A stretch of DNA of 64,000 nucleotides, from positions 62,001 through 126,000 of the forward strand of contig NZ_FNIG01000008.1 in the NCBI RefSeq assembly GCF_900103915.1, in the 5' to 3' direction. The notes under the pieces are model-generated. The model searched no databases. It saw nothing but the letters and a program-made list of their open reading frames with translations, and was not told the DNA's origin. This stretch comes from Tenuibacillus multivorans (GTDB lineage Bacteria > Bacillota > Bacilli > Bacillales > Alkalibacillaceae). Positions 17,340 through 27,243 of this stretch are shown here, one piece after another. Made by a program: the position numbers and the translations under genes. Within the stretch, counting starts at the first letter, position 1. Every line of letters starts with the position of its first letter.

Positions 17340-17708
17340 TTATACCCATTCTAATATTTCAATTCTGTTACCAAATGGATCGTGAACATAAATTCGATTC
17401 GCACCTGGTAGTTTATCGTCTTGTTGATATGAGATTTGTTGCTGATCTAGATGGTTTATAAACTCGTTTAATCCCTTTATTTCTAAAGCTGGATGTGCCT
17501 TTTTCGCTGGGTTAAAGGGTTCTTCAACCCCAATATGGATTTGGATATCTCCACATTGAAACCAAACACCTCCATTTTTCTTTAAAGCTTCAGGCTTTTC
17601 AATTTCTTCAAACCCTAACGCTTCACCAAAAAATTGTCTTGCCTCATCCTCCGAACCTCTTGGTGCGGCTAGCTGAACATGGTCGATTTGTTTAAAAGTA
17701 AACGTCAT
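17340..17708 (-). CDS. VOC-family (glyoxalase/bleomycin-resistance) protein
   Basis: A 122-residue single-module VOC fold protein: FKQIDHVQLAAPRGSEDEAR at the N-terminus, HPALEIKGL in the middle and YVHDPFGNRIEILEW at the end, with His and Glu in metal-site positions. Substrate unknown; relatives include dioxygenases and resistance proteins. It follows gatB by 25 bases and may be cotranscribed with gatCAB. The start chosen (MTFTFK) matches the family; an upstream extension of 16 residues is unlikely. Confidence 0.8.
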   Translation of the reverse strand: MTFTFKQIDHVQLAAPRGSEDEARQFFGEALGFEEIEKPEALKKNGGVWFQCGDIQIHIGVEEPFNPAKKAHPALEIKGLNEFINHLDQQQISYQQDDKLPGANRIYVHDPFGNRIEILEWV

Positions 17709-17733
17709 CTTCCAGCAACTCCTCTCCCTTGTT

Positions 17734-19164
17734 TTATCGTTTATCCATTTCTCCAAGTAAAATTTTATTTACCATTGGTGGGTTCGCTTGCCCTTTTGTC
17801 TTTTTCATCACTTGTCCGACTAAGAAACCAAGCGCACGGTCTTTACCGTTTTTATAGTCAATAATCGATTGTTCGTTTTCGTTTAATACTTCTGTAATGA
17901 TCTCGCGCAGTTGACCTTCATCAGAAATTTGGACGAGTCCTTTGTCTTTAACGATTTTTTCCGGGTCGCCACCTTTTTCGATAAGCTCAGAAATGACTTT
18001 TTTCGCAAGCTTAGAGGACAGAGTCCCTTTTTCAATGAGCTCAATCATTTTCGCTAAGCTTTCAGGTGTTAAGGCTAAATCGTTTAATTCTTTTTGTTGT
18101 TTATTCATATAACCCGATATGTCACCCATAAGCCAGTTCGTAGCTTGCTTCGGATCCGCTCCTTTAGCAATCGTTTCTTCAAAGAAATCGGACATTTCTT
18201 TTGTATTCGTTAGCACCATGGCGTCATAATTATCTAAGCCTAATTCATCGATATAACGTTTGCGTCGTTCATCTGGCAATTCTGGAATGGACTGACGGAC
18301 ACGTTCCTTCCACGCTTCATCAATATACAGCGGAACTAAGTCTGGTTCTGGGAAGTAACGATAGTCATCAGAGCCTTCTTTTACGCGCATTAAAATCGTC
18401 TCTTTTGTTTTTTCATCAAAGCGTCTTGTTTCTTGTAACATTTCGCCACCTTGACGGAGTACCTGTTCTTGGCGTTTTTCTTCAAATTCAAGTCCTTGGC
18501 GTACAAAGTTGAATGAGTTTAAATTTTTAAGCTCTGTTTTAACCCCAAACTCCTCTTGTCCAATTGGGCGGAGTGAAATGTTTGCATCACAACGTAATGA
18601 ACCTTCCTGCATCTTCACATCCGAAACGCCTGTAAATTGTATGATATTACGAAGCTTTTCTAAATAAGCATATGCTTCCTCAGGCGTACGCATGTCAGGT
18701 TCTGATACGATTTCAATCAACGGTGTCCCTTGACGGTTATAGTCGACTAAGGAATAACCATCGTCACCGTGCGTTAATTTACCCGCATCTTCCTCTAAAT
18801 GTAGGCGTGTGATTCCGATTTTTTTCTTCTCGCCGTTCACCTCAATTTCAATCCAGCCGTTTTCACCGATTGGCTTGTCAAACTGAGAGATTTGATAAGC
18901 TTTCGGGTTATCAGGATAGAAATAGTTTTTACGGTCAAATTTAGTATCGGTCGCGATATCACAATTTAAGGCCATAGCCGCACGCATCGCGTAGTTAACC
19001 GCTTCTTCGTTTAAAACGGGTAAAACGCCTGGGTATCCCAAGTCAATCGGGTTCACGTTCGAATTGGGTTCATCACCAAATGCGTTCGGACTTGGGCTAA
19101 ATATTTTCGATTGAGTTTTTAATTCAACGTGTACTTCTAAACCTATTATCGATTCAAAATTCAT
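17734..19164 (-). CDS. gatB: Asp-tRNA(Asn)/Glu-tRNA(Gln) amidotransferase subunit B
   Basis: A 476-residue protein starting [23 protein letters not shown], with the [13 protein letters not shown] and LHLEEDAGK segments of the GatB catalytic cradle and the helical tail domain (YqeY-like) that binds tRNA. GatB phosphorylates the misacylated Glu or Asp, which is then amidated with ammonia from GatA. It overlaps gatA by four bases. Confidence 0.97.
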   Translation of the reverse strand: MNFESIIGLEVHVELKTQSKIFSPSPNAFGDEPNSNVNPIDLGYPGVLPVLNEEAVNYAMRAAMALNCDIATDTKFDRKNYFYPDNPKAYQISQFDKPIGENGWIEIEVNGEKKKIGITRLHLEEDAGKLTHGDDGYSLVDYNRQGTPLIEIVSEPDMRTPEEAYAYLEKLRNIIQFTGVSDVKMQEGSLRCDANISLRPIGQEEFGVKTELKNLNSFNFVRQGLEFEEKRQEQVLRQGGEMLQETRRFDEKTKETILMRVKEGSDDYRYFPEPDLVPLYIDEAWKERVRQSIPELPDERRKRYIDELGLDNYDAMVLTNTKEMSDFFEETIAKGADPKQATNWLMGDISGYMNKQQKELNDLALTPESLAKMIELIEKGTLSSKLAKKVISELIEKGGDPEKIVKDKGLVQISDEGQLREIITEVLNENEQSIIDYKNGKDRALGFLVGQVMKKTKGQANPPMVNKILLGEMDKR

Positions 19165-20639
19165 GACTTGGCACCTCCAAGTTGTGGCTTTTCTTTATAG
19201 TAACCGGCTGCTTGTTCGTAGGCATGTGCCACTTGATAAACTGTACTCTCATCGAAGTGCTTCCCAATGATCTGTAGACCAATCGGCATGTTGTTTTCTG
19301 GATGGAATCCACACGGCACCGAAATTCCAGGAACACCTGCAAGGTTTACCGGAATTGTGATAATATCGTTCGCGTACATCGTTAGTGGATCTTCAATTTT
19401 TTCTCCAACCTTAAAGGCTGTTGTTGGTGCTGTTGGTCCAATGACAACATCATATTCTTCAAAGATTTGATCGAAATCCTGTTTAATTAACGTTCGAACC
19501 TGTTGTGCTTTTTTGTAATAAGCATCATAGTAACCTGAGCTTAGTGCAAACGTTCCAAGCATAATACGACGTTTAACCTCTTCGCCGAATCCTTCACTAC
19601 GAGAAAGATTAAACATTTCCATCATATCCTTCGCTTTTTCTGAGCGTTTGCCGTAACGGACGCCATCAAAGCGTGCGAGGTTTGCTGATGCCTCAGAAGA
19701 CGCAATCATGTAGTATGTCGCGACAGCATATTTGGAGTGAGGTAATGAAACCTCATCCCACTCAGCACCTTGCTCTTCAAGAACTTTTAGCGCTTCTTTT
19801 ACCTTAGCTTGAACGTTTTCATCAACGCCTTCACGGAAGTACTCTTTAGGGACCGCAATTTTTAACCCTTTAACATCTCCTGTTAACGCTTCAGAATACT
19901 TCGGAACATCCACATTCGCACTCGTTGAATCCATTTGATCTTGTCCTGAAATGACTTCTAAAATCCGAGCATTATCTTCGACCGTACGTGTAATAGGTCC
20001 GATTTGGTCTAATGATGATGCGAATGCTACTAAACCAAAGCGTGACACGCGGCCATATGTAGGCTTCATACCAACGACACCACAGTATGATGCTGGCTGA
20101 CGGACTGACCCACCTGTATCAGACCCCAATGCAAACGGAACTTGTCCAGCTGCGACACTTGCAGCAGAACCACCACTCGATCCACCTGGAACATAGTCGG
20201 TATTCCAAGGGTTACGCGTTGTTTTCATGCTCGAGTTCTCCGTCGATGACCCCATCGCGAACTCATCCATGTTTAATTTACCAATATTAACGGATTTGGC
20301 ATCGTTTAGCTTTTGGATAACTGTTGCATCATAAAGAGGATCATCTAAATTCGATAAAATTTGGCTGGCACAAGTTGTGCGAAGACCTTTTGTGACGATA
20401 TTATCCTTTATCCCAATTGGCATACCGAAAAGCGGGAACTGATTGGCATCGACTTCTGCTTCATCTAATGCCTTTGCTTGTTCACGTGCGTTTTCTTCAT
20501 CTAACGTTAAAAACGCTTGAATTTGATCATCTGTTTCGTTAATTCGCTTATAGGATTCTTCAACTAAATCCGAAACGGTGATTTCCTTGTTATTTAGTTT
20601 CTCTTGCAGTTCTTTAATTGTATAATCGAATAGCGACAT
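19161..20639 (-). CDS. gatA: Asp-tRNA(Asn)/Glu-tRNA(Gln) amidotransferase subunit A
   Basis: A 492-residue amidase-signature protein. The catalytic Ser-cisSer-Lys elements are visible: GIKDNI with the lysine, and [15 protein letters not shown] followed by [13 protein letters not shown]. GatA releases ammonia from glutamine for transfer through a tunnel to GatB. The ATG follows GGAGGT. Middle gene of gatC-gatA-gatB. Confidence 0.97.
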   Translation of the reverse strand: MSLFDYTIKELQEKLNNKEITVSDLVEESYKRINETDDQIQAFLTLDEENAREQAKALDEAEVDANQFPLFGMPIGIKDNIVTKGLRTTCASQILSNLDDPLYDATVIQKLNDAKSVNIGKLNMDEFAMGSSTENSSMKTTRNPWNTDYVPGGSSGGSAASVAAGQVPFALGSDTGGSVRQPASYCGVVGMKPTYGRVSRFGLVAFASSLDQIGPITRTVEDNARILEVISGQDQMDSTSANVDVPKYSEALTGDVKGLKIAVPKEYFREGVDENVQAKVKEALKVLEEQGAEWDEVSLPHSKYAVATYYMIASSEASANLARFDGVRYGKRSEKAKDMMEMFNLSRSEGFGEEVKRRIMLGTFALSSGYYDAYYKKAQQVRTLIKQDFDQIFEEYDVVIGPTAPTTAFKVGEKIEDPLTMYANDIITIPVNLAGVPGISVPCGFHPENNMPIGLQIIGKHFDESTVYQVAHAYEQAAGYYKEKPQLGGAKS

Positions 20640-20654
20640 CTCGACTTAACCTCC

Positions 20655-20945
20655 TTAATCTAAGATTGACGGCACACGGAATTGACCATCTTGTTTGTCT
20701 GGTGCATTCTTCAATGCATCTTCTTTTGAAATCCATTCTTTTGGTTCATCTTTTCTCAATACATTTTTCATATCTAAGACATGTGTTGTCGGTTCAACGT
20801 TTGTTGTATCGAGTTCATTTAACTGTTCAGCAAAATCAATAATATCACTGAGCTGTTCACTATACTTTTCAGCTTCATCTTCTGTAATCGCCAGTCGCGC
20901 TAGGTTGGCGACGTGTTTAACTTGATCTTTTGATATTTTTGACAA
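20655..20945 (-). CDS. gatC: Asp-tRNA(Asn)/Glu-tRNA(Gln) amidotransferase subunit C
   Basis: A 96-residue protein ([20 protein letters not shown], then a helical [13 protein letters not shown] segment and a C-terminal belt ending FRVPSILD) that wraps and stabilises GatA-GatB. Translation starts at TTG behind GGAGGTG. First gene of the operon; no Gln-tRNA synthetase is visible nearby, in line with the indirect route used in Bacillus. Confidence 0.95.
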   Translation of the reverse strand: MSKISKDQVKHVANLARLAITEDEAEKYSEQLSDIIDFAEQLNELDTTNVEPTTHVLDMKNVLRKDEPKEWISKEDALKNAPDKQDGQFRVPSILD

Positions 20946-21085
20946 AATCCTGCACCTCCGTACAAATTAACTCACAATACTATTAATAATAGCAAACCAT
21001 AGCTTGCTGTGACAATATTTTCCCCAGTAACATTCTAACACTAAACGCCAATGAAATAACATCTTTTGCAATTTCTAATACAAAA

Positions 21086-21111
21086 AATCTAACCTACGTT
21101 AAGGTCAGATT
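21086..21111 (-). terminator. Terminator of the patatin-like gene
   Basis: AATCTAACCT pairs with AGGTCAGATT (one mismatch); on the minus strand TTTTTTG follows. It lies three bases after the stop at 21114. Confidence 0.75.
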
Positions 21112-21113
21112 TT

Positions 21114-21998
21114 TTACAAAGGAACATCATGTGTCATATGAGGTGAAGCGTTGATAAATTCTTTAAGTGTATCGTATTTTCTTTCAGCTTCTTGATAGCC
21201 TTGTTGATATAAGAGTTCAAGCTTGTCTTTATTACGTTCCAGCCGACCCGATTGAAGTGGCTCTTCTGGTTGTATAATGAATACTTCATTATTCTTCTCT
21301 AATTCCAAGAGTCGTTGCATCGTCTGATTATATTTCACATGTCGATCACGTAGTAATGTTACAAGTTCTGGCTTTTGTTTAAATATACGTTTAAACAGCC
21401 AGTTAAGTTTAGAGCCTTTTTTGATATAACCTCGATTCCTCGTCAAAACAACGACATTTTTTCTTATTCCACGATCGATTAAAGGTTTAATCGGAATTGG
21501 ATCGGAAACGCCACCATCCATGAGTTCATATCCTTTGTATTTAACGCTTTTTGCTAAAACAGGTAACGAGCAAGAAGCTCGCGCGATGATTAATAGTTCT
21601 TCCTTCGATTTATATTGATCAAAAAAGATGGGATTTCCAGTTTCAATATCGGTCGTCCCAATCATAAACTGTGTCTTAGACTTTGAAAAGGCGTCATAAT
21701 CTAAGGGAATAAGCTCATTCGGAATCGTTTCAAATAGATAATCCATATTAAAAATCTCTTTGTCACGGATCCATCTTTTAATAGAAATAGATTCTGAATT
21801 ATTCCCTAAAGCCTCTAATATACGATAATTACGATTCCGCTGCTTTGCGATATATGAGCTTCCAATCAGCGATCCTGATGAAGCCGTGGCGATATAAGGG
21901 AATTCAATATTTTGATCAAGAAGAAAATCTAGTACACCTGCTGTGTAGGCACTTCTCATGCCTCCACCTTCTAACATGAGTCCAACTTGCTTTGCCAA
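21114..21998 (-). CDS. Patatin-like phospholipase (YjjU type)
   Basis: A 294-residue protein with the oxyanion loop LEGGGMRSAYTAG (residues 8-20), a nucleophile elbow TASSGSLIG, and the DGGVSDPIP Asp of the Ser-Asp dyad. Patatin proteins hydrolyse acyl esters of lipids. The usual GxSxG has Thr in place of the first Gly (T-A-S-S-G), as in some family members, so activity is probable but unproven. Single gene with its own terminator. Confidence 0.85.
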   Translation of the reverse strand: MAKQVGLMLEGGGMRSAYTAGVLDFLLDQNIEFPYIATASSGSLIGSSYIAKQRNRNYRILEALGNNSESISIKRWIRDKEIFNMDYLFETIPNELIPLDYDAFSKSKTQFMIGTTDIETGNPIFFDQYKSKEELLIIARASCSLPVLAKSVKYKGYELMDGGVSDPIPIKPLIDRGIRKNVVVLTRNRGYIKKGSKLNWLFKRIFKQKPELVTLLRDRHVKYNQTMQRLLELEKNNEVFIIQPEEPLQSGRLERNKDKLELLYQQGYQEAERKYDTLKEFINASPHMTHDVPL

Positions 21999-22177
21999 TT
22001 ATGTTCACTTCCTCTTAAAACCTCTTACTCTAGTATATCAAGAAAAGTTATAATATTGTATTTGGGCAGCTGGTAAAAATTTTTTAATAAAAAATTTAAA
22101 ATATTCAACACAATCGTGAATTTTTGTCCTATAATATTTAGTAATCCGAAATAATTTTTATTGGGGAGGATTTTGAT

Positions 22178-23998
22178 ATGGTAAAAACAAGATTAAACCG
22201 CTCTGAAGTACCTGAAGAACAGACATGGAAGGTTGAAGACCTTTTTAAAGACAACGAGGAGTGGGAAAAGGCCCTAAAAGAAGTTGAAGAACTCGTCCCT
22301 AGTGTGACTAAATATAAAGGGCGCTTAAATGAGGGGGCTGATGTGTTCTTCGAATGTTTAGAAGCTCGAACCAACATTCAAGAGAAAATCGTCCATGTGG
22401 CAACTTACGCTAACCTGCGTGCGTCAGAAGATGGGACAAACCCTGAAAACCAAGCGAATTCTGGTAAACTAGCATCGACATTAGCCCAAGTCGGCGCTTC
22501 CTTATCGTTCATGGAGTCTGAAATTTTAGCATTACCAGAAGGAACGATCGAACAATACTTAAAAGAAAATGATGACCTAAAAGTCTATGAAAACTACCTC
22601 AACGATTTATTAGAAGAAAAACCTTATACACTATCTCCAGAAACCGAAGAAGTTTTAGCATCATTAAGTGAAGTACACGGTTCCCCTTATACCATCTATC
22701 TGCGCAGTAAGTCATCAGACATGGAGTTTGATAACTTTGTCACAGAAGATGGCGAAGAGCATTCTAACTCGTTTGCCTTATTCGAGGATGAATATGAACT
22801 TTCCCCTGACACAGATACTCGTAGAAAAGCTTATGACTCCTTTGTTAAAACATTGAGTCAATATCAAAATACGTATGCGGCAACCTATGCAACTGAGGTT
22901 AAGAAACAAGTTCAGCTATCCCGTGTTCGTGGTTATGATAATGTGACACAAATGCTTCTTCAGCCACAGAAAGTAACCGAGGAAATGTATCATAACCAGC
23001 TTGATGTCATTCAAAAAGAACTAGCACCTCACATGCGCCGTTTTGCTAAACTAAAGAAAAAAGTTCTTGGTTTGGATAAAATGACATTTGCGGATTTAAA
23101 AGCACCACTTGACCCAGAATTTAATCCGAAAACAACTTATGAAGAAGTTAGTCAAACTATTTTAGAAGCGCTAAGCGTCATGGGTCCTGAGTACACTGAC
23201 ATTATTAAAAAAGGTTTGTCTGAACGCTGGGTTGATTATGCTGATAACATTGGTAAATCAACCGGAGCATTCTGCGCTAGCCCATACGGCTCCCACCCGT
23301 TCATTCTATTAACTTGGACAGGGGCGATGCGTGGCGGCTTCATTTTAGCCCACGAACTAGGACACGCAGGACACTTCTACTTAGCAAACCAAAATCAGCG
23401 CATTTTCAACACTCGTCCATCAACTTACTTTATTGAAGCACCTTCCACGATGAACGAGATGCTATTAGCAGATCACCTGCTATCAAATAATGATGATCCA
23501 CGCATGCGCCGCTGGATTATTTTACAATTACTCGGTACGTACTACCACAACTTTGTGACACACTTATTAGAAGGTGAATTCCAACGCCGCGTTTATGATT
23601 TAGCCGAAAAAGGCGTACCATTAACTGCCAGCACCCTTAAAGAACAAAAAGGTGAAGCACTAGCTAACTTCTGGGGCGATGCAGTTGAATTAGATGAAGG
23701 CGCAAAATTAACTTGGATGCGTCAGCCGCACTATTACATGGGATTATACCCATACACTTACTCAGCAGGCCTTACCGCATCGACATTAGTTTCACAAATG
23801 ATTAAAGAAGAAGGCCAACCAGCTATTGATCGCTGGCTAGACGTATTAAAATCGGGCGGAACTAAATCGCCATTAGAATTACTAAAACAAGCAGGTGTTG
23901 ACATGTCGACTCCAGAACCAATCCAAAAAGCAGTTGGATACGTTGGGTCACTCGTTGACGAATTAGAAAAAAGCTATGAAGAATCAGTAACTCAATAA
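22178..23998 (+). CDS. pepF: Oligoendopeptidase F (M3B zinc peptidase)
   Basis: A 606-residue protein with the zinc site HELGH in ILAHELGHAGHF (near residue 390) and the glutamate ligand in IEAPSTMNE downstream. PepF cleaves short peptides of 7-17 residues in the cytoplasm. The N-terminal helical domain is intact, and the length is as expected. Ribosome site GGGGAGG. A strong terminator follows. Confidence 0.95.
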   Translation: MVKTRLNRSEVPEEQTWKVEDLFKDNEEWEKALKEVEELVPSVTKYKGRLNEGADVFFECLEARTNIQEKIVHVATYANLRASEDGTNPENQANSGKLASTLAQVGASLSFMESEILALPEGTIEQYLKENDDLKVYENYLNDLLEEKPYTLSPETEEVLASLSEVHGSPYTIYLRSKSSDMEFDNFVTEDGEEHSNSFALFEDEYELSPDTDTRRKAYDSFVKTLSQYQNTYAATYATEVKKQVQLSRVRGYDNVTQMLLQPQKVTEEMYHNQLDVIQKELAPHMRRFAKLKKKVLGLDKMTFADLKAPLDPEFNPKTTYEEVSQTILEALSVMGPEYTDIIKKGLSERWVDYADNIGKSTGAFCASPYGSHPFILLTWTGAMRGGFILAHELGHAGHFYLANQNQRIFNTRPSTYFIEAPSTMNEMLLADHLLSNNDDPRMRRWIILQLLGTYYHNFVTHLLEGEFQRRVYDLAEKGVPLTASTLKEQKGEALANFWGDAVELDEGAKLTWMRQPHYYMGLYPYTYSAGLTASTLVSQMIKEEGQPAIDRWLDVLKSGGTKSPLELLKQAGVDMSTPEPIQKAVGYVGSLVDELEKSYEESVTQ

Positions 23999-24007
23999 TT
24001 AAAGGGT

Positions 24008-24034
24008 CGCCCTAATTCTAATCGAATTAGGGCG
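24008..24034 (+). terminator. Terminator of pepF
   Basis: CGCCCTAATTC / GAATTAGGGCG, an 11-bp perfect stem with a 5-base loop, followed by TTATT. Confidence 0.85.
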
Positions 24035-24058
24035 TTATTGTGGTAGGTTGATAGTTGA

Positions 24059-24247
24059 TTTGGTGTCGCCAATCTAGGGTTTGGAGCCGCCAATTGATTT
24101 CTCTATCGGTGTATGTTCATCTTCTATCAGTGTTTTTCTTGATTCTATCGGTGTATTTGTGCGTTCTATCGGTGTATCTTCCACTTCTACCGGTGTATTT
24201 CTGCGTTCTATCGGTGTATCTTCCACTTCTATCGGTGTATTTATTAA
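24059..24247. repeat. Intergenic array A, seven plus two units with an exact 21-base period
   Basis: Seven copies of a TTCTATCGGTGTAT core plus seven variable bases begin at 24101, 24122, 24143, 24164, 24185, 24206 and 24227. Two earlier units of a different sentence, TTTGG-G-CGCCAAT, start at 24059 and 24080, also 21 apart and in step with the seven. Variable tails are reused (CTTCCAC twice, TGCG twice). Because 21 is three times seven, both strands stay open, giving spurious heptapeptide proteins; there is no other sign of coding. It lies between pepF and the next rightward gene. Confidence 0.85.
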
Positions 24248-24285
24248 AATAATAGATAAAGTAGTGAAGGAAAGGAGAAACAATT

Positions 24286-24963
24286 ATGAACAAAGTCATG
24301 GTCTCATTCAGTGGCGGTAAAGACTCCATGCTAGCTTTACATAGACTGGACCACGATCCTAAATACAAAATCGAATATTTACTCATTACGATGAGCGGGG
24401 AGTATGAACGGAGTAGTATCCACGGTATTCGTGACGAACTAGTTGATTTGCAGGCAAAAGCTTTAGGCTTTCCAATTAAGAAGGTTTACTTACCGAAAAA
24501 TTGCACTAATGAACAATATGAAAAAGCTATGAATGACGTGATGTTTGAAGCTGAGCGTGATGGGATCACTCATGTTGCTTTTGGTGATATAAATTTAAAG
24601 GATATTCGTGAGTACCGTGAAAATAATTTGGCGAAGGGAGCGATTCAACCTATCTTTCCAGTTTGGGGAGAGTCAACGCAGTCGTTAATGAATGAATTCC
24701 TGAAACTAGGATACCAAACGATTATTACAACCATTGATCCGAAAAAGGTTCCCAATGAGTTTCTTGGACAAGTGATTAATCAATCATTAATCAATCAGCT
24801 TCCTAACGATGTAGACCCTTGTGGAGAAAATGGGGAATTTCATACATTTGTGATCGATGGTCCATTATTTAAAGTACCTATTCCTGTTAAAGTTAATGAC
24901 CGACAAGTTGAGCAATCGTTTTATACCTATCAGGACTTGACTGTAAACAACTTCGGATCATAA
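24286..24963 (+). CDS. Diphthine-ammonia ligase-like PP-loop ATPase
   Basis: A 225-residue protein with the N-terminal PP-loop SGGKDSMLALH that binds ATP for adenylation, FGDINLKDIREYRE in the middle and the conserved DPCGENGEFHTFV signature. The family includes the eukaryal enzyme that amidates diphthine; bacteria lack diphthamide, so the role here is unknown. Start ATG with AAAGGAG. Array A lies directly upstream. Confidence 0.85.
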   Translation: MNKVMVSFSGGKDSMLALHRLDHDPKYKIEYLLITMSGEYERSSIHGIRDELVDLQAKALGFPIKKVYLPKNCTNEQYEKAMNDVMFEAERDGITHVAFGDINLKDIREYRENNLAKGAIQPIFPVWGESTQSLMNEFLKLGYQTIITTIDPKKVPNEFLGQVINQSLINQLPNDVDPCGENGEFHTFVIDGPLFKVPIPVKVNDRQVEQSFYTYQDLTVNNFGS

Positions 24964-25094
24964 TGATAGGCCATAAGTTTTAGGCTTGTCTAGAAATACT
25001 ATCGCACTACAATAACTGAGACTTTAGATTGAGGCTTTCAATTATCTTGATTTCAAAATACAGAGAACAACTGACATGAAGGCATTTTTAGCAC

Positions 25095-25126
25095 TTTTAT
25101 AATATAACAACAGTTATATTATAAAA
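25095..25126. promoter_or_regulatory. Perfect 14-bp-arm palindrome in an intergenic region
   Basis: TTTTATAATATAAC and GTTATATTATAAAA flank AACA. The arms are perfect but only AT-rich, so this is a better candidate for an operator than for a terminator. It lies about 130 bases after the PP-loop gene and 170 before the small membrane protein. The remaining bases of 24964-25296 hold nothing else I can assign. Confidence 0.5.
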
Positions 25127-25296
25127 CTAGTACTATTGAATTATTGAAAAAATAAACTAAAATCATTGTTACCATTTAATCATGCGAGAATATTGTGAAT
25201 ATTGTTATAATTGAGCCAAGCAGTTTACAAAGCAAGGTAGTGGTGGGTGCCCTTGTCCTGTCGTTTGGGCTAAAACGGTGAAAGGAGGGGTTATAA

Positions 25297-25458
25297 ATGA
25301 GGTATTACGAAAGTGTTTTTGTAATACTGGCGGTAATGGGCGGATTCTTGTATACATTAGATACGCCAATTATCGTAATGCCAATCGTACTGTTCATTGG
25401 CAAAGAAGAAGCTGCCTTGCTTTTAGCGGAAGCAAGACAGCGTGTCAAAATAGCATAA
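25297..25458 (+). CDS. Small membrane protein, 53 residues
   Basis: The ATG at 25297 is preceded by a very strong site, AAAGGAGGGG, at the right spacing. The protein starts MRYYESVFVILAVMGGFLYT, has a second hydrophobic stretch (TPIIVMPIVLFIG) and a charged amphipathic tail (KEEAALLLAEARQR). Two short membrane helices seem likely. I recognise no family. A clear terminator follows, so it looks like a one-gene unit. Confidence 0.65.
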   Translation: MRYYESVFVILAVMGGFLYTLDTPIIVMPIVLFIGKEEAALLLAEARQRVKIA

Positions 25459-25502
25459 TGTGTTTCCGTTAGCCACGATCTTGTGGCGTAAACTGCATAA
25501 AG

Positions 25503-25532
25503 GGGAAGGAAGTGCTTTCGCATTTCCTTCCC
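25503..25532. terminator. Strong terminator between convergent genes
   Basis: GGGAAGGAAGTGC pairs with GCATTTCCTTCCC around TTTC, with one mismatch. It lies after the small membrane protein and before the end of rocA. Confidence 0.75.
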
Positions 25533-25596
25533 TTACCCATTTTATACATCTCTCATATAATTATAACTTATTTTTTAACCGAATGAGATTACTTTT

Positions 25597-27144
25597 TTAT
25601 AACATTTCTGAAACCGTCTTACCTTGCATGAAGTTGTAAAGGTAATCAGGTCCACCTGCTTTTGAATCTGTACCAGACATGTTAAATCCACCGAATGGGT
25701 GATAACCTACAATTGCTGCTGTACAACCACGGTTGAAGTATAAGTTACCAACGTGGAAGTCTTCGCGAGCAATTTCTAAATGGTTACGGTTATTTGAAAT
25801 AACAGCACCTGTTAGTCCATATTCCGTGTTATTAGCAATATCAATCGCTTCATCGAAGTCTTTCGCTTTGGTGAATGCGACAACTGGTCCAAAAATTTCT
25901 TCCTGCATAATCGTTCCTTCTGGATCAACATCTGCAAAAATAGTTGGGTCGATGAAATAGCCTTTAGAGTTGTCGCCATTTCCACCATGTGCTAATTTTC
26001 CTTCATTTTTACCCGTTTCAATGTAGCCCATAATCTTGTCATAAGCACCTTGGTCAATGACTGGTCCCATGAAGTGATTGTTATCTGTTGTATTACCAAC
26101 ATCAATACCTTTTGTTAATTCAACGACACGGTCTAGTAAATCATCATATACGTCCTCATGCGCCACAACGCGAGAACATGCTGAACATTTTTGACCCTGG
26201 AATCCGAAAGCTGAGTTCATAACTGATTCAGCTGCTAATTCTAAGTCACAATCGTTATCTACAACAATCGTATCCTTACCACCCATTTCAGCCACAACAC
26301 GTTTTAGCCATTTCTGACCTGGCTGAACTTTTGCGGCTTTTTCATAAATGCCTGTTCCCACTTCACGCGATCCTGTGAAGCTAACAAAACGAGTTTTCGG
26401 ATGTTCAACTAAGTAGTCACCGATTTCTCCGCCGCTACCAGGAATATAGTTAATAACACCTGCTGGCATACCTGCTTCTTCTAACACTTCCATAAGTTTA
26501 TACGAAATAACAGGTGTTGCACTAGCTGGTTTTAATAGTACTGTGTTACCTGTAACCATTGGAGAAACAGCTGTACCACACATAATTGCGAATAAGAAGT
26601 TCCATGGTGAAACGACTAAACCAACACCTAATGGAATGTAGCTAAAGCGATTATTTTCAACCGGACGGCTATTAATTTCTTTACCTTCTGCAATTTCTAG
26701 CATTTGACGTCCATAATATTCTAGGAAATCGATTCCTTCTGCAATATCAGCATCCGCTTCCTTCCACGGTTTACCACCTTCATGAATGATCCAAGCACTG
26801 AATTCATGCTTGCGGCGGCGGACAATCGCAGCTGCACGGAATAAAATATCGGCACGCATTTCTGGTGTTGATTTTCTCCACCAGCCAAATGTTTCATCTG
26901 CAACCTGCATAGCCTTTTCAGCTAATTCCTTATCAGCTTTTGATACATATCCAACGACTTCATCCTTTTTAGCCGGATTCGCCGATTCAATTTTGCTATC
27001 CGTATAAATACGTTCTCCACCAATGATAAGTGGGTATTCTTGACCTAGTTCTTGTTTTACTTGGCTAAGAGCTTCTTCCATTTCTTTTTTGTTTTCCTCG
27101 ACGGAAAAATCTGTAAACGGTTCGTGACGGTATGGTTGTACCAT
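25597..27144 (-). CDS. rocA: 1-pyrroline-5-carboxylate dehydrogenase
   Basis: A 515-residue aldehyde dehydrogenase of the RocA/PruA type. The catalytic Cys is in [13 protein letters not shown], the general-base Glu in VAEMGGKDT, and NAD binding in SPWNFLFAI and FTGSREVG. It oxidises glutamate semialdehyde to glutamate in proline and arginine degradation. No proline dehydrogenase or arginase is nearby. A candidate CcpA site lies upstream. Confidence 0.93.
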   Translation of the reverse strand: MVQPYRHEPFTDFSVEENKKEMEEALSQVKQELGQEYPLIIGGERIYTDSKIESANPAKKDEVVGYVSKADKELAEKAMQVADETFGWWRKSTPEMRADILFRAAAIVRRRKHEFSAWIIHEGGKPWKEADADIAEGIDFLEYYGRQMLEIAEGKEINSRPVENNRFSYIPLGVGLVVSPWNFLFAIMCGTAVSPMVTGNTVLLKPASATPVISYKLMEVLEEAGMPAGVINYIPGSGGEIGDYLVEHPKTRFVSFTGSREVGTGIYEKAAKVQPGQKWLKRVVAEMGGKDTIVVDNDCDLELAAESVMNSAFGFQGQKCSACSRVVAHEDVYDDLLDRVVELTKGIDVGNTTDNNHFMGPVIDQGAYDKIMGYIETGKNEGKLAHGGNGDNSKGYFIDPTIFADVDPEGTIMQEEIFGPVVAFTKAKDFDEAIDIANNTEYGLTGAVISNNRNHLEIAREDFHVGNLYFNRGCTAAIVGYHPFGGFNMSGTDSKAGGPDYLYNFMQGKTVSEML

Positions 27145-27178
27145 GTTAAAGCCTCCCTATAAACTATTATTATCGCTA

Positions 27179-27192
27179 TTGTAGCGCTTCCA
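27179..27192 (-). promoter_or_regulatory. Candidate CcpA catabolite-response element
   Basis: The minus strand reads TGGAAGCGCTACAA, 35 bases before the rocA start, and matches 12 of 14 positions of the TGWAARCGYTWNCW cre consensus. Confidence 0.4.
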
Positions 27193-27243
27193 TTGTCTAT
27201 TTTAAACGAAATCTGAAAGTCAATCAAATTGAAAAAAATCTAT

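Noticed and set aside
24055-24386. Heptapeptide-repeat reading frames on both strands (SIGVF- and DTPIE-type repeats)
   Set aside because: They arise because a 21-base DNA repeat keeps every frame open. There is no ribosome site, both strands are equally open, and the sister array at 16.2 kb has a 20-base step that cannot code for a repeat.
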